From Staphylococcus lloydii (GTDB lineage Bacteria > Bacillota > Bacilli > Staphylococcales > Staphylococcaceae), in contig NZ_CP064056.1 in NCBI RefSeq assembly GCF_015775975.1, positions 2,356,001 to 2,420,000 on the forward strand: a DNA stretch of 64,000 nt. Direction: 5' to 3'. Positions 8,553-18,507 of the stretch are shown here, piece after piece. Both the position numbers and the translations under genes were made by a program. The notes beneath the pieces were generated by a model, which was given only the letters and a program-made list of their open reading frames with translations, had not been told where the DNA came from and searched no databases. Position 1 is the stretch's first letter. Each line of letters opens with the position of its first letter.

Positions 8553-10796
8553 TCAAGTTACTTGTTCATCACGAACAAGGTCTGCAGCTAAATTATGCCA
8601 AAAGTCTTGTAATTCTTTTCTACTATGTGTGGCATCCAAAGTATCTTGCCCCACAAAGTCGACGTGATCCCAACCATGACGTACAGGTGTAACTTGCCAT
8701 ACGCCTTTTTGTACCTTATCAGTTGCATCCGTATAAGGTTGATTGAAAGGATGTTGTGAAGAAACAACAGAAACAAGACCGTCATTTTCGCGCCAATCTT
8801 TTTCTTTAGCCTTGCCTATAACATTAGATGTTAATGCAAATGGTAAGTATAAATTTAAATCGGCTCTTTGTCTGCCTAGTAATGAAGTATGTGTCGCTTC
8901 TCCTGTATAAGTTTTATATACAATATTAGGATTGATCGATGTTTGACGATTTAATTCCGTAGCGCCTTCCCTTGTTAAGTCATAAAGCGCATTGTCTTTA
9001 GTCGTCCACAACTTACTCATTTCTTTAACACGTTTTACATAGTCTATAAATGTTTCATCTGGGCGTTGCTTGAATCCCCATTGATCCAAGCCAAAATTAA
9101 CATTCGTAAGTTTATTACTTCTTAATTTCACAAAATCATAAATAGCTTGACGTACAATCGCTTCATTACCGAGTTCATCTGCTGCATGTGTACCATTATG
9201 TGGTGTACCTAGAGTCGTAATTGAAGAAATCATATTATCATGATCTCCTTGGTATAGTGGAGAAATTGTACCACCATGTTCTTTTTGATAATCAATCTCC
9301 TCTTGGTTACCATTTCTTAGTAATTCTTCTAATTGGCGTACAGTTTGTCCCCCCATGCTGTGCCCTACTAAATGGACTTTTTGACCTGGTTGCCAATCTT
9401 TATAAACGCCTTCATACGTATTACCGTATCGTTCATGACCGTATTTAGCAGCATGAGCAGCACCATAATCAACGCGACCGCCTTTAATATAGTAATAAAG
9501 TTCCACAGCTCTATCGTAATTACTACTCAATGCGCCGATACTTGCTTCATATGCCTTATAACCATTTTGTTCTAAGTCTTGTGTAATATTCAATTTATCT
9601 CCACCCCAGTAATGAGATAAAACGATAGGATTTTTATCATCAGTAAACCCATTAAAACCATACACTAAAATAATTGGATCCTGATTTTTATATTCTCCTT
9701 GCTTCGCTTTTTTACCAGGTTGATCTGTTACATTTTCTGATTCACGTTGTGTCGTTTTTGTATTCGTTGTAGCAACAGCGTTATTTTTTAAAGACTTGAT
9801 ACCGTCTGCCGGTGCCTTATCATCTTTATGATTTGCTGTCTTTTCAGCTGCTAACTTTTCTATACTGTCATAAGATGCACTATCCTGCTTGTTACTAGTA
9901 GCTGTGCTAGTATCTTCGTCATGTTCAGTTACTTTGTTATTATTAACATTCTCACTTTGGTTCGCTATTTTATTTTTATTTGATGCATTTAATGAAGTTT
10001 CTTTATCTTGTTGTGTTGCTACTGTTGTTTGATCGTTTATAGCATCTTGTTTATTTTTTGTTGTTTCTTGTGTGCTTGCATTTAATTCATCTGTTTTATT
10101 GTATAAGTCTTGTTCGTTTTCGATGTCTTGTTGCTTATTTGATGGTTCTTCTACATCTTTTGGTTTATCCTTCTTACTATTATGTAAAGCTGTATCTACT
10201 TCATTTTTCTTATCATCAACACTATCATTATTTTTTGTATTTTGTTGATTTTCTTTATTAGAAGTACGATTATCTTCACTTTGTGTAGCTTTATTTACTA
10301 CTTGTTCTTTGGCATCATTTTCATCTGTTTGTTCTGTTGTTTGGTTGTTGTCATTATCGCTTGTCTGCTGTTGTTTTGATAAATCAGTTTTTGAAGAAGC
10401 TTGTTGTGATTCTTGCTGTGAAACTCCTTCATTAGTTTCATTTTTCTTATCATTAATTGATTCATTATTTGCTTCTGTTTCTCTATTCTCTTGAGCTTGC
10501 TTAGTTTGTGCATTGTGCTCGTTCGTTACATCTATTGAATTATTTGTATTAGCGACGTTTTCGTTATTATGTACAGTAGTATCATCTACATTATTTTGTT
10601 GCCCCTCGTCAACTTTCGCACGGTTACTTTGATCAGGAGAGGTCGTCTCCGTCTTGTTGTCATTATCTTGAATGGCTTGTTGTGACTCATCAGCAGACGC
10701 CGTTCCAGCACCTATAAAAAATAAAGATGCAATAACAATGGACGATACACCTACGCTAAATTTTCTTATACTATACTTTTGTTGTTTGTCTTTCAT
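8553..10796 (-). CDS. lip: secreted prepro-lipase with YSIRK signal
   Basis: A 747-residue lipase precursor. The N terminus carries the YSIRK-F-S-V-G-V-S-S motif and a signal peptide ending about A-S-A-D-E. A pro-region of roughly 330 residues rich in N, D, E, Q, K and T follows, then a mature lipase of about 390 residues. The nucleophile elbow G-H-S-M-G-G lies near residue 480. The oxyanion region P-I-I-L-V-Y-G-F-N-G-F and the late D-H-V-D-F-V-G segment are also present. The pro-region acts as an intramolecular chaperone in this family and is removed outside the cell. The ATG at 10796 follows GAGGTG. It releases fatty acids from host lipids. Confidence 0.95.
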   Translation of the reverse strand: MKDKQQKYSIRKFSVGVSSIVIASLFFIGAGTASADESQQAIQDNDNKTETTSPDQSNRAKVDEGQQNNVDDTTVHNNENVANTNNSIDVTNEHNAQTKQAQENRETEANNESINDKKNETNEGVSQQESQQASSKTDLSKQQQTSDNDNNQTTEQTDENDAKEQVVNKATQSEDNRTSNKENQQNTKNNDSVDDKKNEVDTALHNSKKDKPKDVEEPSNKQQDIENEQDLYNKTDELNASTQETTKNKQDAINDQTTVATQQDKETSLNASNKNKIANQSENVNNNKVTEHDEDTSTATSNKQDSASYDSIEKLAAEKTANHKDDKAPADGIKSLKNNAVATTNTKTTQRESENVTDQPGKKAKQGEYKNQDPIILVYGFNGFTDDKNPIVLSHYWGGDKLNITQDLEQNGYKAYEASIGALSSNYDRAVELYYYIKGGRVDYGAAHAAKYGHERYGNTYEGVYKDWQPGQKVHLVGHSMGGQTVRQLEELLRNGNQEEIDYQKEHGGTISPLYQGDHDNMISSITTLGTPHNGTHAADELGNEAIVRQAIYDFVKLRSNKLTNVNFGLDQWGFKQRPDETFIDYVKRVKEMSKLWTTKDNALYDLTREGATELNRQTSINPNIVYKTYTGEATHTSLLGRQRADLNLYLPFALTSNVIGKAKEKDWRENDGLVSVVSSQHPFNQPYTDATDKVQKGVWQVTPVRHGWDHVDFVGQDTLDATHSRKELQDFWHNLAADLVRDEQVT

Positions 10797-10805
10797 TTCT
10801 AACAC

Positions 10806-11098
10806 CTCTATTAAACAGTTTAGTTACTACAAAATTCAATTTTTCGTCCTTTTGTCTCAATGGAAAATCAAAATATAAAGTTAAGCAATTTTATCTAATT
10901 TAGCACGCCCCTTATTATTTTAATTTGATCGTTATCACAAAAATTATGAGTCGCAAAATGCAACCGCTTACATATAGATGTTAAAAAATATTCTATATAA
11001 ATATTTATATAGAATGAAATGTAATAAAACTTTACTATAAGTTTTTATTATAGTCAATAGTCAAGTACAATTTAATTTTTTATAAAAATGTTTTTTAA
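10806..11098. other. lipase upstream region, no gene seen
   Basis: About 290 bp of very AT-rich DNA between the lipase start and the terminator of the next minus-strand gene. It should contain the lipase promoter, but I see no single convincing -35/-10 pair and no riboswitch or small coding region. Confidence 0.5.
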
Positions 11099-11101
11099 AA
11101 A

Positions 11102-11126
11102 AACTTTGTGGTAAAACACCACAAAG
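11102..11126 (-). terminator. terminator of the NSS transporter gene
   Basis: Inverted repeat GCTTTGTGG/CCACAAAGT with a T run on the minus strand, 13 bases beyond the transporter stop. Confidence 0.85.
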
Positions 11127-11138
11127 CTTCTAAATTAT

Positions 11139-12467
11139 TTAGATAAATTGGACGATAAAGATAACAACAATAACCACAGGTAGTACGAATTTAATCAATA
11201 AATACCATGGTATGAACAATTTAAATTTGTCTCTACCAAAATGCGCTTTGAGTTCTTCTATTTTCAATAAATGTCCCACTACTAAAGTCGTTCCTAACGC
11301 ACCTAATGGCATTAATATATTAGAAACGAGGAAGTCCATATTATCGAATATAGATCCAACACCAAATTGTATATGACTTAGACTACCAAACGATAACGTT
11401 GCAGGAATACTTAATAGGAATACTAAAATGCTACCTATTACAGCTACCTTTTTCCGTTTTGTATTATCATTTTTGGTAAAGTTAGAAACGTTAAGTTCTA
11501 ATAATGATATAGAAGATGTTAGCGCCGCAAACAAGAATAAAATTAAAAATACAAAGTAACTCAACGTACCGAAAGACATTTGTTCAAAGACACTAGGTAA
11601 CACTTTAAACAATAATCCAGGCCCTTCAGTTGGTTTATAACCGAAAGCAGAAATTGCTGGGAAAATAGCTAGTCCTGCTAATACTGATACCAAAATGTTC
11701 ATGATAACGATTGAGATTGCCGAAGTTTTTATTGTCATTTCTTTCGATGCATAACTTGCGTAAGTAATCATACCAGTCGTTCCTAATGATAACGTAAAGA
11801 ACGATTGTCCCAACGCGAATAAGATCCCTTTTACCGATATATCATCTAAACGTGGTTCCAATATGTAACGCACGCCTGCCATTGCCCCATCTAATGATAG
11901 TGATTTAATGACGATAATAATTAAGCATATAAACAATAATGGCATCATAAATTTCGAAGCTTTTTCTAACCCTTGTTCTACGCCTAACATGACAATAATC
12001 ATGGTTAATAAGATAAATATACCTTGGCCAACAATAGTAAGCCATGGATTAGTAATAATTTGATCAAAGTTAATTTTACTTAATGCACTGTCATTAAAAG
12101 TAACTAATTGCATAAGCACTTTAAATAGATAAATGATTATCCATCCGCCAATAACACTGTAAAAGGCAAATAAAATAAATACAGCTAAGTTACCATTCCA
12201 CCCAATTATATTTAGCCATTTACGCGCTGTTAATTTTTCATATATTTTAGTGGTATAAGTTCTCCCCATTTTACCAACTGTAAATTCCATAATTAATAGA
12301 GGTAGACCTACAAGCAGCGTAAAAATTAAAAACAAAAGTAAAAAGGCGCCGCCACCATATACGCCCGCCATGTATGGAAACTTCCACATTGCACCTAAAC
12401 CTATAGCAGAACCTGCACTGGCTAAAATAAATCCAGTCGATGTTTTCCATTGCGATTGATTTTTCAT
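11139..12467 (-). CDS. sodium-dependent transporter of the NSS/SNF family
   Basis: A 442-residue membrane protein with about eleven to twelve segments. The NSS hallmark S-A-G-S-A-I-G-L-G-A-M-W-K-F-P-Y is at residues ~16-31, forming sodium and substrate sites in TM1. The unwound TM6 region G-Q-S-F-F-T-L-S-L-G is near residue 215. Bacterial members import amino acids with Na+. Length fits the short bacterial eleven-TM class. An ATG at 12467 is preferred because the upstream ATG at 12476 overlaps the AAGGA site. It is a single-gene unit. Confidence 0.9.
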   Translation of the reverse strand: MKNQSQWKTSTGFILASAGSAIGLGAMWKFPYMAGVYGGGAFLLLFLIFTLLVGLPLLIMEFTVGKMGRTYTTKIYEKLTARKWLNIIGWNGNLAVFILFAFYSVIGGWIIIYLFKVLMQLVTFNDSALSKINFDQIITNPWLTIVGQGIFILLTMIIVMLGVEQGLEKASKFMMPLLFICLIIIVIKSLSLDGAMAGVRYILEPRLDDISVKGILFALGQSFFTLSLGTTGMITYASYASKEMTIKTSAISIVIMNILVSVLAGLAIFPAISAFGYKPTEGPGLLFKVLPSVFEQMSFGTLSYFVFLILFLFAALTSSISLLELNVSNFTKNDNTKRKKVAVIGSILVFLLSIPATLSFGSLSHIQFGVGSIFDNMDFLVSNILMPLGALGTTLVVGHLLKIEELKAHFGRDKFKLFIPWYLLIKFVLPVVIVVIFIVQFI

Positions 12468-12575
12468 AATCGTCATCCTTCTAACTTTATTACGTTAAAG
12501 CGTTCAATGAGCGCAGAAAATAATATATCATGTCTAACAAAGGAACTCAATAGAAACAAATTAATTCACATAAAA

Positions 12576-12605
12576 AAACCTAGTCCTTAATTAAGAACTA
12601 GGTTT
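12576..12605. terminator. isolated terminator-like hairpin upstream of the NSS gene
   Basis: Arms AACCTAGT(T)CTTAATTAAG(A)ACTAGGTT flanked by an A run on the left and TTTAATAAATTTT on the right. It lies between the divergently placed NSS start and the icaR end, so it most likely terminates icaR (minus strand), though it is 135 bp from the icaR stop. Confidence 0.6.
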
Positions 12606-12740
12606 AATAAATTTTACACATCATTTCATATTCTCAAGTTAAATAAAAATAGTCAAATTTTTATTTTTTCTTAATAGCACACAACGAAAATTTGTGTAAT
12701 TATTATTACAAATATTTTGGTTTATTACAAAAATATATAA

Positions 12741-13301
12741 TTATTCATTTGTCATTTGATTAATAATTGAATAGACTTCATCTTTAAATTTATTCTTATT
12801 TTCTTCCAAATCTCCAAAACGTTCTATGAAAGTGCATCTTAAATACCAACTTTCTAAAAACATCATAATCATATTATGAAATTCTTCTACGTTAATTGAA
12901 TATTGGTTTTGTTGGTAAAACTTAACTATTTCTTCATCAACTATTTTATGAATACTTTGTATTTTATTATAAATTTCTTCACTAAATTGTTGCGGTATAA
13001 AAGCTAATTGAACATAAAGTCTTATATAACGATCTTCCACATCGAAGATGAATTTAAATAAAAATTGATATAGAGCACTATTTGAATAGGTGTTTTCACG
13101 CATGTTATTAACAATAAAATCACGTAAATAATTTATACATTCATATGCACTCTCAGTAAAAATTTCATCCTTACTTCTGAAATGATGATATATACTTGCC
13201 TTTTTCAAGTTAACTTGATTTGCAATATCGCCTAAAGTCGTACCATAGTAACCTTTTTTAGCAAATAAAGTTATTGCATGATCTATAATCTTATCTTTCA
13301 A
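12741..13301 (-). CDS. icaR: TetR-family repressor of the ica operon
   Basis: A 186-residue TetR-family repressor. An N-terminal helix-turn-helix (residues ~5-45) contains the classic segment T-L-G-D-I-A-N-Q-V-N-L-K-K-A-S-I-Y-H-H-F. A longer helical ligand and dimer domain follows. It is divergent from icaADBC with about 160 bp between. IcaR of S. epidermidis and S. aureus represses icaADBC by binding just upstream of icaA. A 16-bp perfect palindrome at 13415-13430 is the obvious operator candidate. Confidence 0.92.
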   Translation of the reverse strand: MKDKIIDHAITLFAKKGYYGTTLGDIANQVNLKKASIYHHFRSKDEIFTESAYECINYLRDFIVNNMRENTYSNSALYQFLFKFIFDVEDRYIRLYVQLAFIPQQFSEEIYNKIQSIHKIVDEEIVKFYQQNQYSINVEEFHNMIMMFLESWYLRCTFIERFGDLEENKNKFKDEVYSIINQMTNE

Positions 13302-13414
13302 AACAGTAGCACCTCATTTATGTTTTGAACAATCTTCATTACAAGATATTACATTTAAGTAACAAATGTTGCTGTTTAAGTATAGCAATTTTAAGTTGCA
13401 AAAATAAACAGTTT

Positions 13415-13430
13415 AAACTAATATTAGTTT
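13415..13430. promoter_or_regulatory. candidate IcaR operator
   Basis: Perfect palindrome AAACTAATATTAGTTT lying 34 bp upstream of the proposed icaA start, where IcaR binds in other staphylococci. Binding is inferred from position and symmetry only. Confidence 0.5.
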
Positions 13431-13463
13431 CCAGAACTACCGAACGGAAGGTTGGTTGTGTAA

Positions 13464-14693
13464 ATAAAATATTTTAATTTTTTATTATTTTATCCCATTT
13501 TTATGTCGATTTATTGGATTGTCGGCTCTTTAATATACTACTTAAGTAAAGAGTTTGGCCGTTCAAAAAAATTATCTCGTTATGATGATGAATTAGGAAT
13601 CTCATTCTTGATCGCTTGTTATAACGAAGGTGAAACAATTAGAAACACGCTTCATAATGTCTTGGCTTTAAATTATAAGAATAAAGAGATCATCGTTATT
13701 AATGATGGTAGTTCTGATAATACGGCAGACATTGTACGTGAGATGCTAAATGAATATGATTTTAAATTTGTAGATTTATTAAATAATAGAGGCAAGGCAA
13801 ATGCACTAAATGCTGGTGTTACACATGCCAAATATGATTATGTTATGTGTTTGGATGCTGATGCCATTGTTGACCAAGACGCGCCTTATTGGATGATACG
13901 CAATTTTAAAAACGATCCAAATCTAGGGGCAGTTACAGGAAACCCAAGAATTAGAAATAAAAGTTCAATTTTAGGTAAAATTCAAACAATCGAATACGCT
14001 AGTATCATTGGTTGTATCAAACGCAGCCAATCGCTATGTGGTGCAATAAACACTGTTTCTGGTGTATTTACGCTCTTCAATAAACGCGCATTGGAAAAAG
14101 TGGGTTACTGGGATACCGACATGATCACAGAAGATATAGCAGTTTCATGGAAATTACATCTCCACAATTTTCAAATTAAATATGAACCGAATGCTTTTTG
14201 TTGGATGTTAGTTCCAGAAATGTTGGGAAGTTTGTGGAAACAGAGAGTGCGTTGGGCTCAAGGTGGACATGAAGTTATATTGAGGGACTTTATAGCAACA
14301 ATGAAATCAAAACGCTTCGCACTTATCTTTTTAATGATTGAACAACTATGCTCAATTATCTGGGTATATTTGGTTCTTATATACCTCGCCTTTATAATTA
14401 TCTCAGCAAATTTCTTTGACTATTATTTCTTTAAATACAGTTTTTCAATATTCTTACTGTCCGCTTTTACAATGACGTTTATTAACATTATTCAGTTCAC
14501 CATTGCTTTAGCTATAGACAGTCGTTATGAAAAGAAAAATCTCTTTGGTTTAATCTTCTTAAGTTGGTATCCAGTTATGTATTGGCTAATTAACGCCGCT
14601 GTAGTTATCTTTGCATTACCAAACGCAATCAAAAGGAAAAAAGGAGGATACGCGACATGGTCAAGCCCAGACAGAGGAAATATCCAACAGTAA
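13464..14693 (+). CDS. icaA: poly-N-acetylglucosamine synthase IcaA (apparent AUA start)
   Basis: A membrane glycosyltransferase (GT2) that polymerises UDP-GlcNAc into PNAG/PIA. It is 409 residues if read from codon 13464. Visible motifs are D-G-S-S-D-N-T (~63-69), the metal-binding D-A-D, E-D in T-E-D-I-A, and Q-R-V-R-W-A-Q-G. C-terminal membrane segments follow, and the end reads Y-A-T-W-S-S-P-D-R-G-N. The first ATG, at 13503, lacks a ribosome site and would delete 13 residues (x-K-Y-F-N-F-L-L-F-Y-P-I-F). These align with the known N terminus of IcaA, where S. epidermidis uses TTG. Here that codon is ATA, 12 bases after GGAAGG. The coding end overlaps icaD. Confidence 0.93.
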   Translation: MKYFNFLLFYPIFMSIYWIVGSLIYYLSKEFGRSKKLSRYDDELGISFLIACYNEGETIRNTLHNVLALNYKNKEIIVINDGSSDNTADIVREMLNEYDFKFVDLLNNRGKANALNAGVTHAKYDYVMCLDADAIVDQDAPYWMIRNFKNDPNLGAVTGNPRIRNKSSILGKIQTIEYASIIGCIKRSQSLCGAINTVSGVFTLFNKRALEKVGYWDTDMITEDIAVSWKLHLHNFQIKYEPNAFCWMLVPEMLGSLWKQRVRWAQGGHEVILRDFIATMKSKRFALIFLMIEQLCSIIWVYLVLIYLAFIIISANFFDYYFFKYSFSIFLLSAFTMTFINIIQFTIALAIDSRYEKKNLFGLIFLSWYPVMYWLINAAVVIFALPNAIKRKKGGYATWSSPDRGNIQQ

Positions 14694-14959
14694 CATCAAC
14701 GCTTAATCTATTTCGTGAAAGTGTACTAATATTGGTTTCATTAGTTTTTTGGGTCTATTGTTTAACAGTTATCGTTGTATATTTGGGAACGCTTTTCAGA
14801 TCAAATATTGAGTCCGTGGCATTAATTAGGGTTGTACTAAATATAGAAAGTCGCGAGCTTATTAATTTACTTACGTCTATGGGAATTTTCACAATTTTTA
14901 TCTTTCTATTATTTATAATACGAATGATCATTAATAAAAAGGCAGATAGATATACATGA
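14657..14959 (+). CDS. icaD: IcaD, auxiliary subunit of the PNAG synthase
   Basis: A 100-residue membrane protein with two hydrophobic segments (about 20-45 and 70-95). It overlaps the end of icaA by 37 bases in another frame, exactly as in other ica operons, and has an AAAGGAGG site inside icaA. IcaD binds IcaA and raises its polymerising activity. The start M-V-K-P-R-Q-R-K matches the family pattern. Confidence 0.93.
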   Translation: MVKPRQRKYPTVTSTLNLFRESVLILVSLVFWVYCLTVIVVYLGTLFRSNIESVALIRVVLNIESRELINLLTSMGIFTIFIFLLFIIRMIINKKADRYT

Positions 14960-15816
14960 AAACAACTAAACTAATTATATCCTTGTTACTTGTCGTTACA
15001 TTCACATTAATCGCCTATTCACATAATACTGAAGCGAAAGCCAAAAAGAAATTAGATTATAGTGATAATAGTCTTCTAGCTTTAAATTATCATAGAGTAA
15101 GAAAGGACAATCTTTATAATAACTTTTTATTAAATTTTTCAAGCAGTAAAGAATTGAAAAATTATAGTGTTTCTTCAAAGCAATTCGATTCACAAATTAA
15201 ATGGTTAAAACAGCATCATGCTCGCTTTTTAACACTTAATGAAGTTATAAAATACAAGAAAAAAGGAAAGTTCCCGAAACGGAGCGTATGGATAAATTTT
15301 GATGATATGAATCAGGATATATATGATAATGCTTATCCTATTTTGAAAAAGCATAAAGTTCCGAGTACTGGGTTTGTGATAACGCAACACGTTGGATCAC
15401 AAGATTTTCATAATTTAAATTTAATCAACATTAATCAACTTAAAGAAATGAAAGATTCTGGTTTATGGGAATTTGCTTCTCATTCAAATAATCTTCATGA
15501 TTTACAAAAACATGATAAACCTAAATTTTTAACAGTACCTCAAAAGCAACTTACAGAAGATATTAAAGACAGTAATCAATATCTACATCAAACATTCAAT
15601 ATTAACAATAAAGCTATAGCTTACCCTTATGGTCAGATGAATCGCTCAAGCATCCCGGCTGTAAAGAAAGCAGGCATAAAATATGGATTCACCTTAGAAG
15701 AAAAACCTATTACACCAAATACTAATAATTATTTATTACCGAGAATACTCGTCAATCAAAATTCATTCAATAAATTAATAAAACGTTGGGATGGTTTTCA
15801 TAATGAAGAAAAATAA
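14956..15816 (+). CDS. icaB: secreted poly-N-acetylglucosamine deacetylase IcaB
   Basis: A 286-residue surface enzyme with a signal peptide (about 1-28, ending E-A-K-A). The polysaccharide-deacetylase fold shows the L-N-Y-H-R-V motif, N-F-D-D (catalytic and metal aspartates), S-H-S (metal histidine motif, residues ~176-178) and A-Y-P-Y-G. It partially deacetylates exported PNAG so that the polymer stays on the cell. It overlaps icaD by four bases. Confidence 0.94.
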   Translation: MKTTKLIISLLLVVTFTLIAYSHNTEAKAKKKLDYSDNSLLALNYHRVRKDNLYNNFLLNFSSSKELKNYSVSSKQFDSQIKWLKQHHARFLTLNEVIKYKKKGKFPKRSVWINFDDMNQDIYDNAYPILKKHKVPSTGFVITQHVGSQDFHNLNLININQLKEMKDSGLWEFASHSNNLHDLQKHDKPKFLTVPQKQLTEDIKDSNQYLHQTFNINNKAIAYPYGQMNRSSIPAVKKAGIKYGFTLEEKPITPNTNNYLLPRILVNQNSFNKLIKRWDGFHNEEK

Positions 15817-16894
15817 GATTGAACTTGTTTATCTCAGAACTTTTACATGTATGATTATAATCGTCACCCATCTTTTAACACAGCTAACATTAGAAAATGA
15901 ACATATCGATCAAAATTCATTAAAATTTCTTTATTATTTACGTAACCTTATTATTTTTGGGACACCTGCTTTTATAATGTTGTCTCAATTACTAACGACA
16001 CTCAGTTATAAACAAGTAAACATTCAATACCTTATTAAACGATTTAAATATATATTTATACCTTATTTAATTATGGGCACATTTTATAGTTACAGTGAAG
16101 CACTATATACAGCTTCATCTTTTAAACATCAATTTTTAGAAAATGTAATATTAGGCCAATGGTATGGCTATTTCATTTTAATAATAATGCAATTTTTCAT
16201 CTTAAGTTATATCATTTATAAAATTAACCATAAGTTATTTAATAGTAAGGTTTTATTGATCGCATCATTTATAGTACAACAAACATTTTTATACTTTTTT
16301 AACTCGCATGAACAATTTCATGATGCATTTTTACATTACTATCCATTAAGCGAAAACACATTTATTCTTGGTTGGATATTTTACTTTTTCGTAGGTGGAT
16401 TTATCGGATATAATTATCAAGCGATATTATCATTTTTACAAAATTATATTGTCATTGTTATAACACTTGCTGCTATAGCATATATTGTGTTTATAACCGC
16501 CTATCCTCACGATTATTGGAATGTCACAAGCTTTACAGATACTTTAACTGTATTTAATGTTCTTATGTTTTTACTATTATTAGGCATATGTATTCATTTC
16601 AATGAACTAATGTACAACAGTGTCGCCATAGTAAGTGCATTTTCATTCTTTATTTACTTGTTACACCCAATTATTTTGGAATCTTTATTTAAATATACAA
16701 GTATTTTCGAACGTCATACAGTCGTCTTTTTAGCAATTTCATTACTACTCGTATTAGGTATCTGTATAGGCGTTGGCACATTTTTAAAAGAATTTAAAAT
16801 CTTTAGGTTCGTAATGGGTAAACAACCTTACAATTATTATATGAATATTAAGCAAACCAATAAGACTATTGATAGAGATAAGCAATCAGTTTAA
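15803..16894 (+). CDS. icaC: IcaC, PNAG export/modification membrane protein
   Basis: A 363-residue acyltransferase-3-like membrane protein with about ten segments. The ATG at 15803 gives M-K-K-N-K-I-E-L-V-Y-L-R, matching the known IcaC start. It overlaps the end of icaB by 14 bases, as is usual. It is thought to act in PNAG export or O-succinylation. The frame is full length with no phase-variation tract visible, so the operon looks intact. Confidence 0.93.
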   Translation: MKKNKIELVYLRTFTCMIIIVTHLLTQLTLENEHIDQNSLKFLYYLRNLIIFGTPAFIMLSQLLTTLSYKQVNIQYLIKRFKYIFIPYLIMGTFYSYSEALYTASSFKHQFLENVILGQWYGYFILIIMQFFILSYIIYKINHKLFNSKVLLIASFIVQQTFLYFFNSHEQFHDAFLHYYPLSENTFILGWIFYFFVGGFIGYNYQAILSFLQNYIVIVITLAAIAYIVFITAYPHDYWNVTSFTDTLTVFNVLMFLLLLGICIHFNELMYNSVAIVSAFSFFIYLLHPIILESLFKYTSIFERHTVVFLAISLLLVLGICIGVGTFLKEFKIFRFVMGKQPYNYYMNIKQTNKTIDRDKQSV

Positions 16895-16919
16895 TAACAT
16901 TTAGCTTATACAGAATTAA

Positions 16920-16949
16920 AGACATTACTTTTTAGTAATGTCTTTTTTT
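16920..16949 (+). terminator. ica operon terminator
   Basis: Inverted repeat AGACATTACT/AGTAATGTCT followed by seven T, 26 bases after the icaC stop. Confidence 0.9.
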
Positions 16950-17076
16950 GTGAATTTGAAAGTCTTGTTATCAGAAAATTCTTTGTACTCTGTACAATAC
17001 TATGTTATGCTATATTCGTTTTTCGGAAATTTAATTTTCTAGAATATTTAATATAAAAATAGTTGGAGACATCAAC

Positions 17077-18384
17077 ATGAATAAAATAATTATAATCTCA
17101 GGATTAATGCTTTTTTCATTCTTTTTTGGAGCAGGTAATCTTATTTTCCCACCTATGTTAGGTTATACTGCACAAAATCATATGTGGTTAGCAATGTGTG
17201 GCTTTGCTATCACAGGTATTATTATGCCATATTTAACAGTTATCGTAGTCGCCTATATGAACGGCGGCGTTGAAAGTATTGGACGTAAAGTACATCCGAT
17301 ATTCGGTCTAGTATTCGCAATATGTGTCTACCTATCTATTGGTGCTTTATATGGTATACCACGTGCCGCTAACGTAGCATATGAAATAGGAACTAAAAAT
17401 ATTTTGCCCGTACATAATCACTTTACACTAATTATCTTCTCATTATTATTTTTCTTTGTAGTTTATATTGTCTCATTATATCCTAATAGAATTGTCGATA
17501 ATTTAGGTAAATATTTAACACCTATATTAATATTTATTATTTTATTACTATGTGTACTCGTCTTTATTCACCCGGAAACATCTATAAAACACCCTACCGG
17601 TGAATATGTTCATATGCCAGTCGTTTCAGGTGTGCTACAAGGTTATTTCACTATGGATTTAGTTGCTGCACTCGCATTTTCAGTAGTCATCGTCCAAACA
17701 TTTAAACTAAATGGTATTTCTGAACACAAACAACTAATGACAAGTGTCGCTAAATCTGGTTTTATTTCTGCCATTCTTTTAGCAGTAATCTATTTTTCAT
17801 TAGCTTATTTAGGTGCAACAACAGTACATCACGACTTTAAAAATGGTACTGATATTTTAACTTATAATACATTACGCGTATTTGGACCTTTAGGCAATCT
17901 TATTTTCGGAATCATCGTAATACTTGCTTGCCTAACGACTTGTATTGGTTTAGTGAATGCATGTTCAGCATTTGCAATGAAAAAGTTGACTAAGATATCT
18001 TATAAAAAATTCGTTTTACTCTTTTCATTACTCGGTTTTATCGTATCAATACTAGGTTTAAATTTAATCTTACAAATAGCAGTACCATTATTAACATTTA
18101 TTTATCCAACATCTATCGTTTTAGTGTTAATGTCCTTTGTTAGTATGTTTATCAAAATCGAATTAAAATATGCTTTTATTATTCCAACAATTATTACTTT
18201 GGTTATATCAATTTTGCAAATTTTATCCGATTTCAATATTAGTAAAAACATTAACGCCTTGTATAAACTCTTACCATTTTCAAATTATCAATTAGCGTGG
18301 CTACTGCCATTTATAATATTAGCTATACTAGGACTAATCATAGATTATTTCCTAAGAAATAAATCCCAACAAAGCATGTCTTAA
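17077..18384 (+). CDS. brnQ: branched-chain amino acid:cation symporter BrnQ
   Basis: A 435-residue, twelve-segment carrier. It opens with the BrnQ signature F-F-F-G-A-G-N-L-I-F-P-P near residue 15 and has Y-G-I-P-R-A-A-N-V-A near residue 92 and T-T-C-I-G-L near 290. It imports leucine, isoleucine and valine with Na+ or H+. The start has a weak TTGGAG site nine bases upstream. It is a single-gene unit after the ica terminator. Confidence 0.93.
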   Translation: MNKIIIISGLMLFSFFFGAGNLIFPPMLGYTAQNHMWLAMCGFAITGIIMPYLTVIVVAYMNGGVESIGRKVHPIFGLVFAICVYLSIGALYGIPRAANVAYEIGTKNILPVHNHFTLIIFSLLFFFVVYIVSLYPNRIVDNLGKYLTPILIFIILLLCVLVFIHPETSIKHPTGEYVHMPVVSGVLQGYFTMDLVAALAFSVVIVQTFKLNGISEHKQLMTSVAKSGFISAILLAVIYFSLAYLGATTVHHDFKNGTDILTYNTLRVFGPLGNLIFGIIVILACLTTCIGLVNACSAFAMKKLTKISYKKFVLLFSLLGFIVSILGLNLILQIAVPLLTFIYPTSIVLVLMSFVSMFIKIELKYAFIIPTIITLVISILQILSDFNISKNINALYKLLPFSNYQLAWLLPFIILAILGLIIDYFLRNKSQQSMS

Positions 18385-18507
18385 TACATTGATTTGTTCT
18401 TTCAGTTAGAAACAATACATTTCAACTGATTAAATAGTATAAGTAATATATACTGATGCTAACAGTTGTTATTAAATATTGGACAACTGATTAGGAGGCT
18501 ATGAAAA

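Noticed and set aside
10298..10513. overlapping frames inside the lipase pro-region
   Set aside because: Shadow frames produced by the Asn/Gln/Lys-rich repeats of the lipase precursor.
15791..15803. icaC start at 15791
   Set aside because: It would add V-F-I to the family start; the ATG at 15803 gives the conserved M-K-K-x-x-x-E-L-V-Y-L-R.
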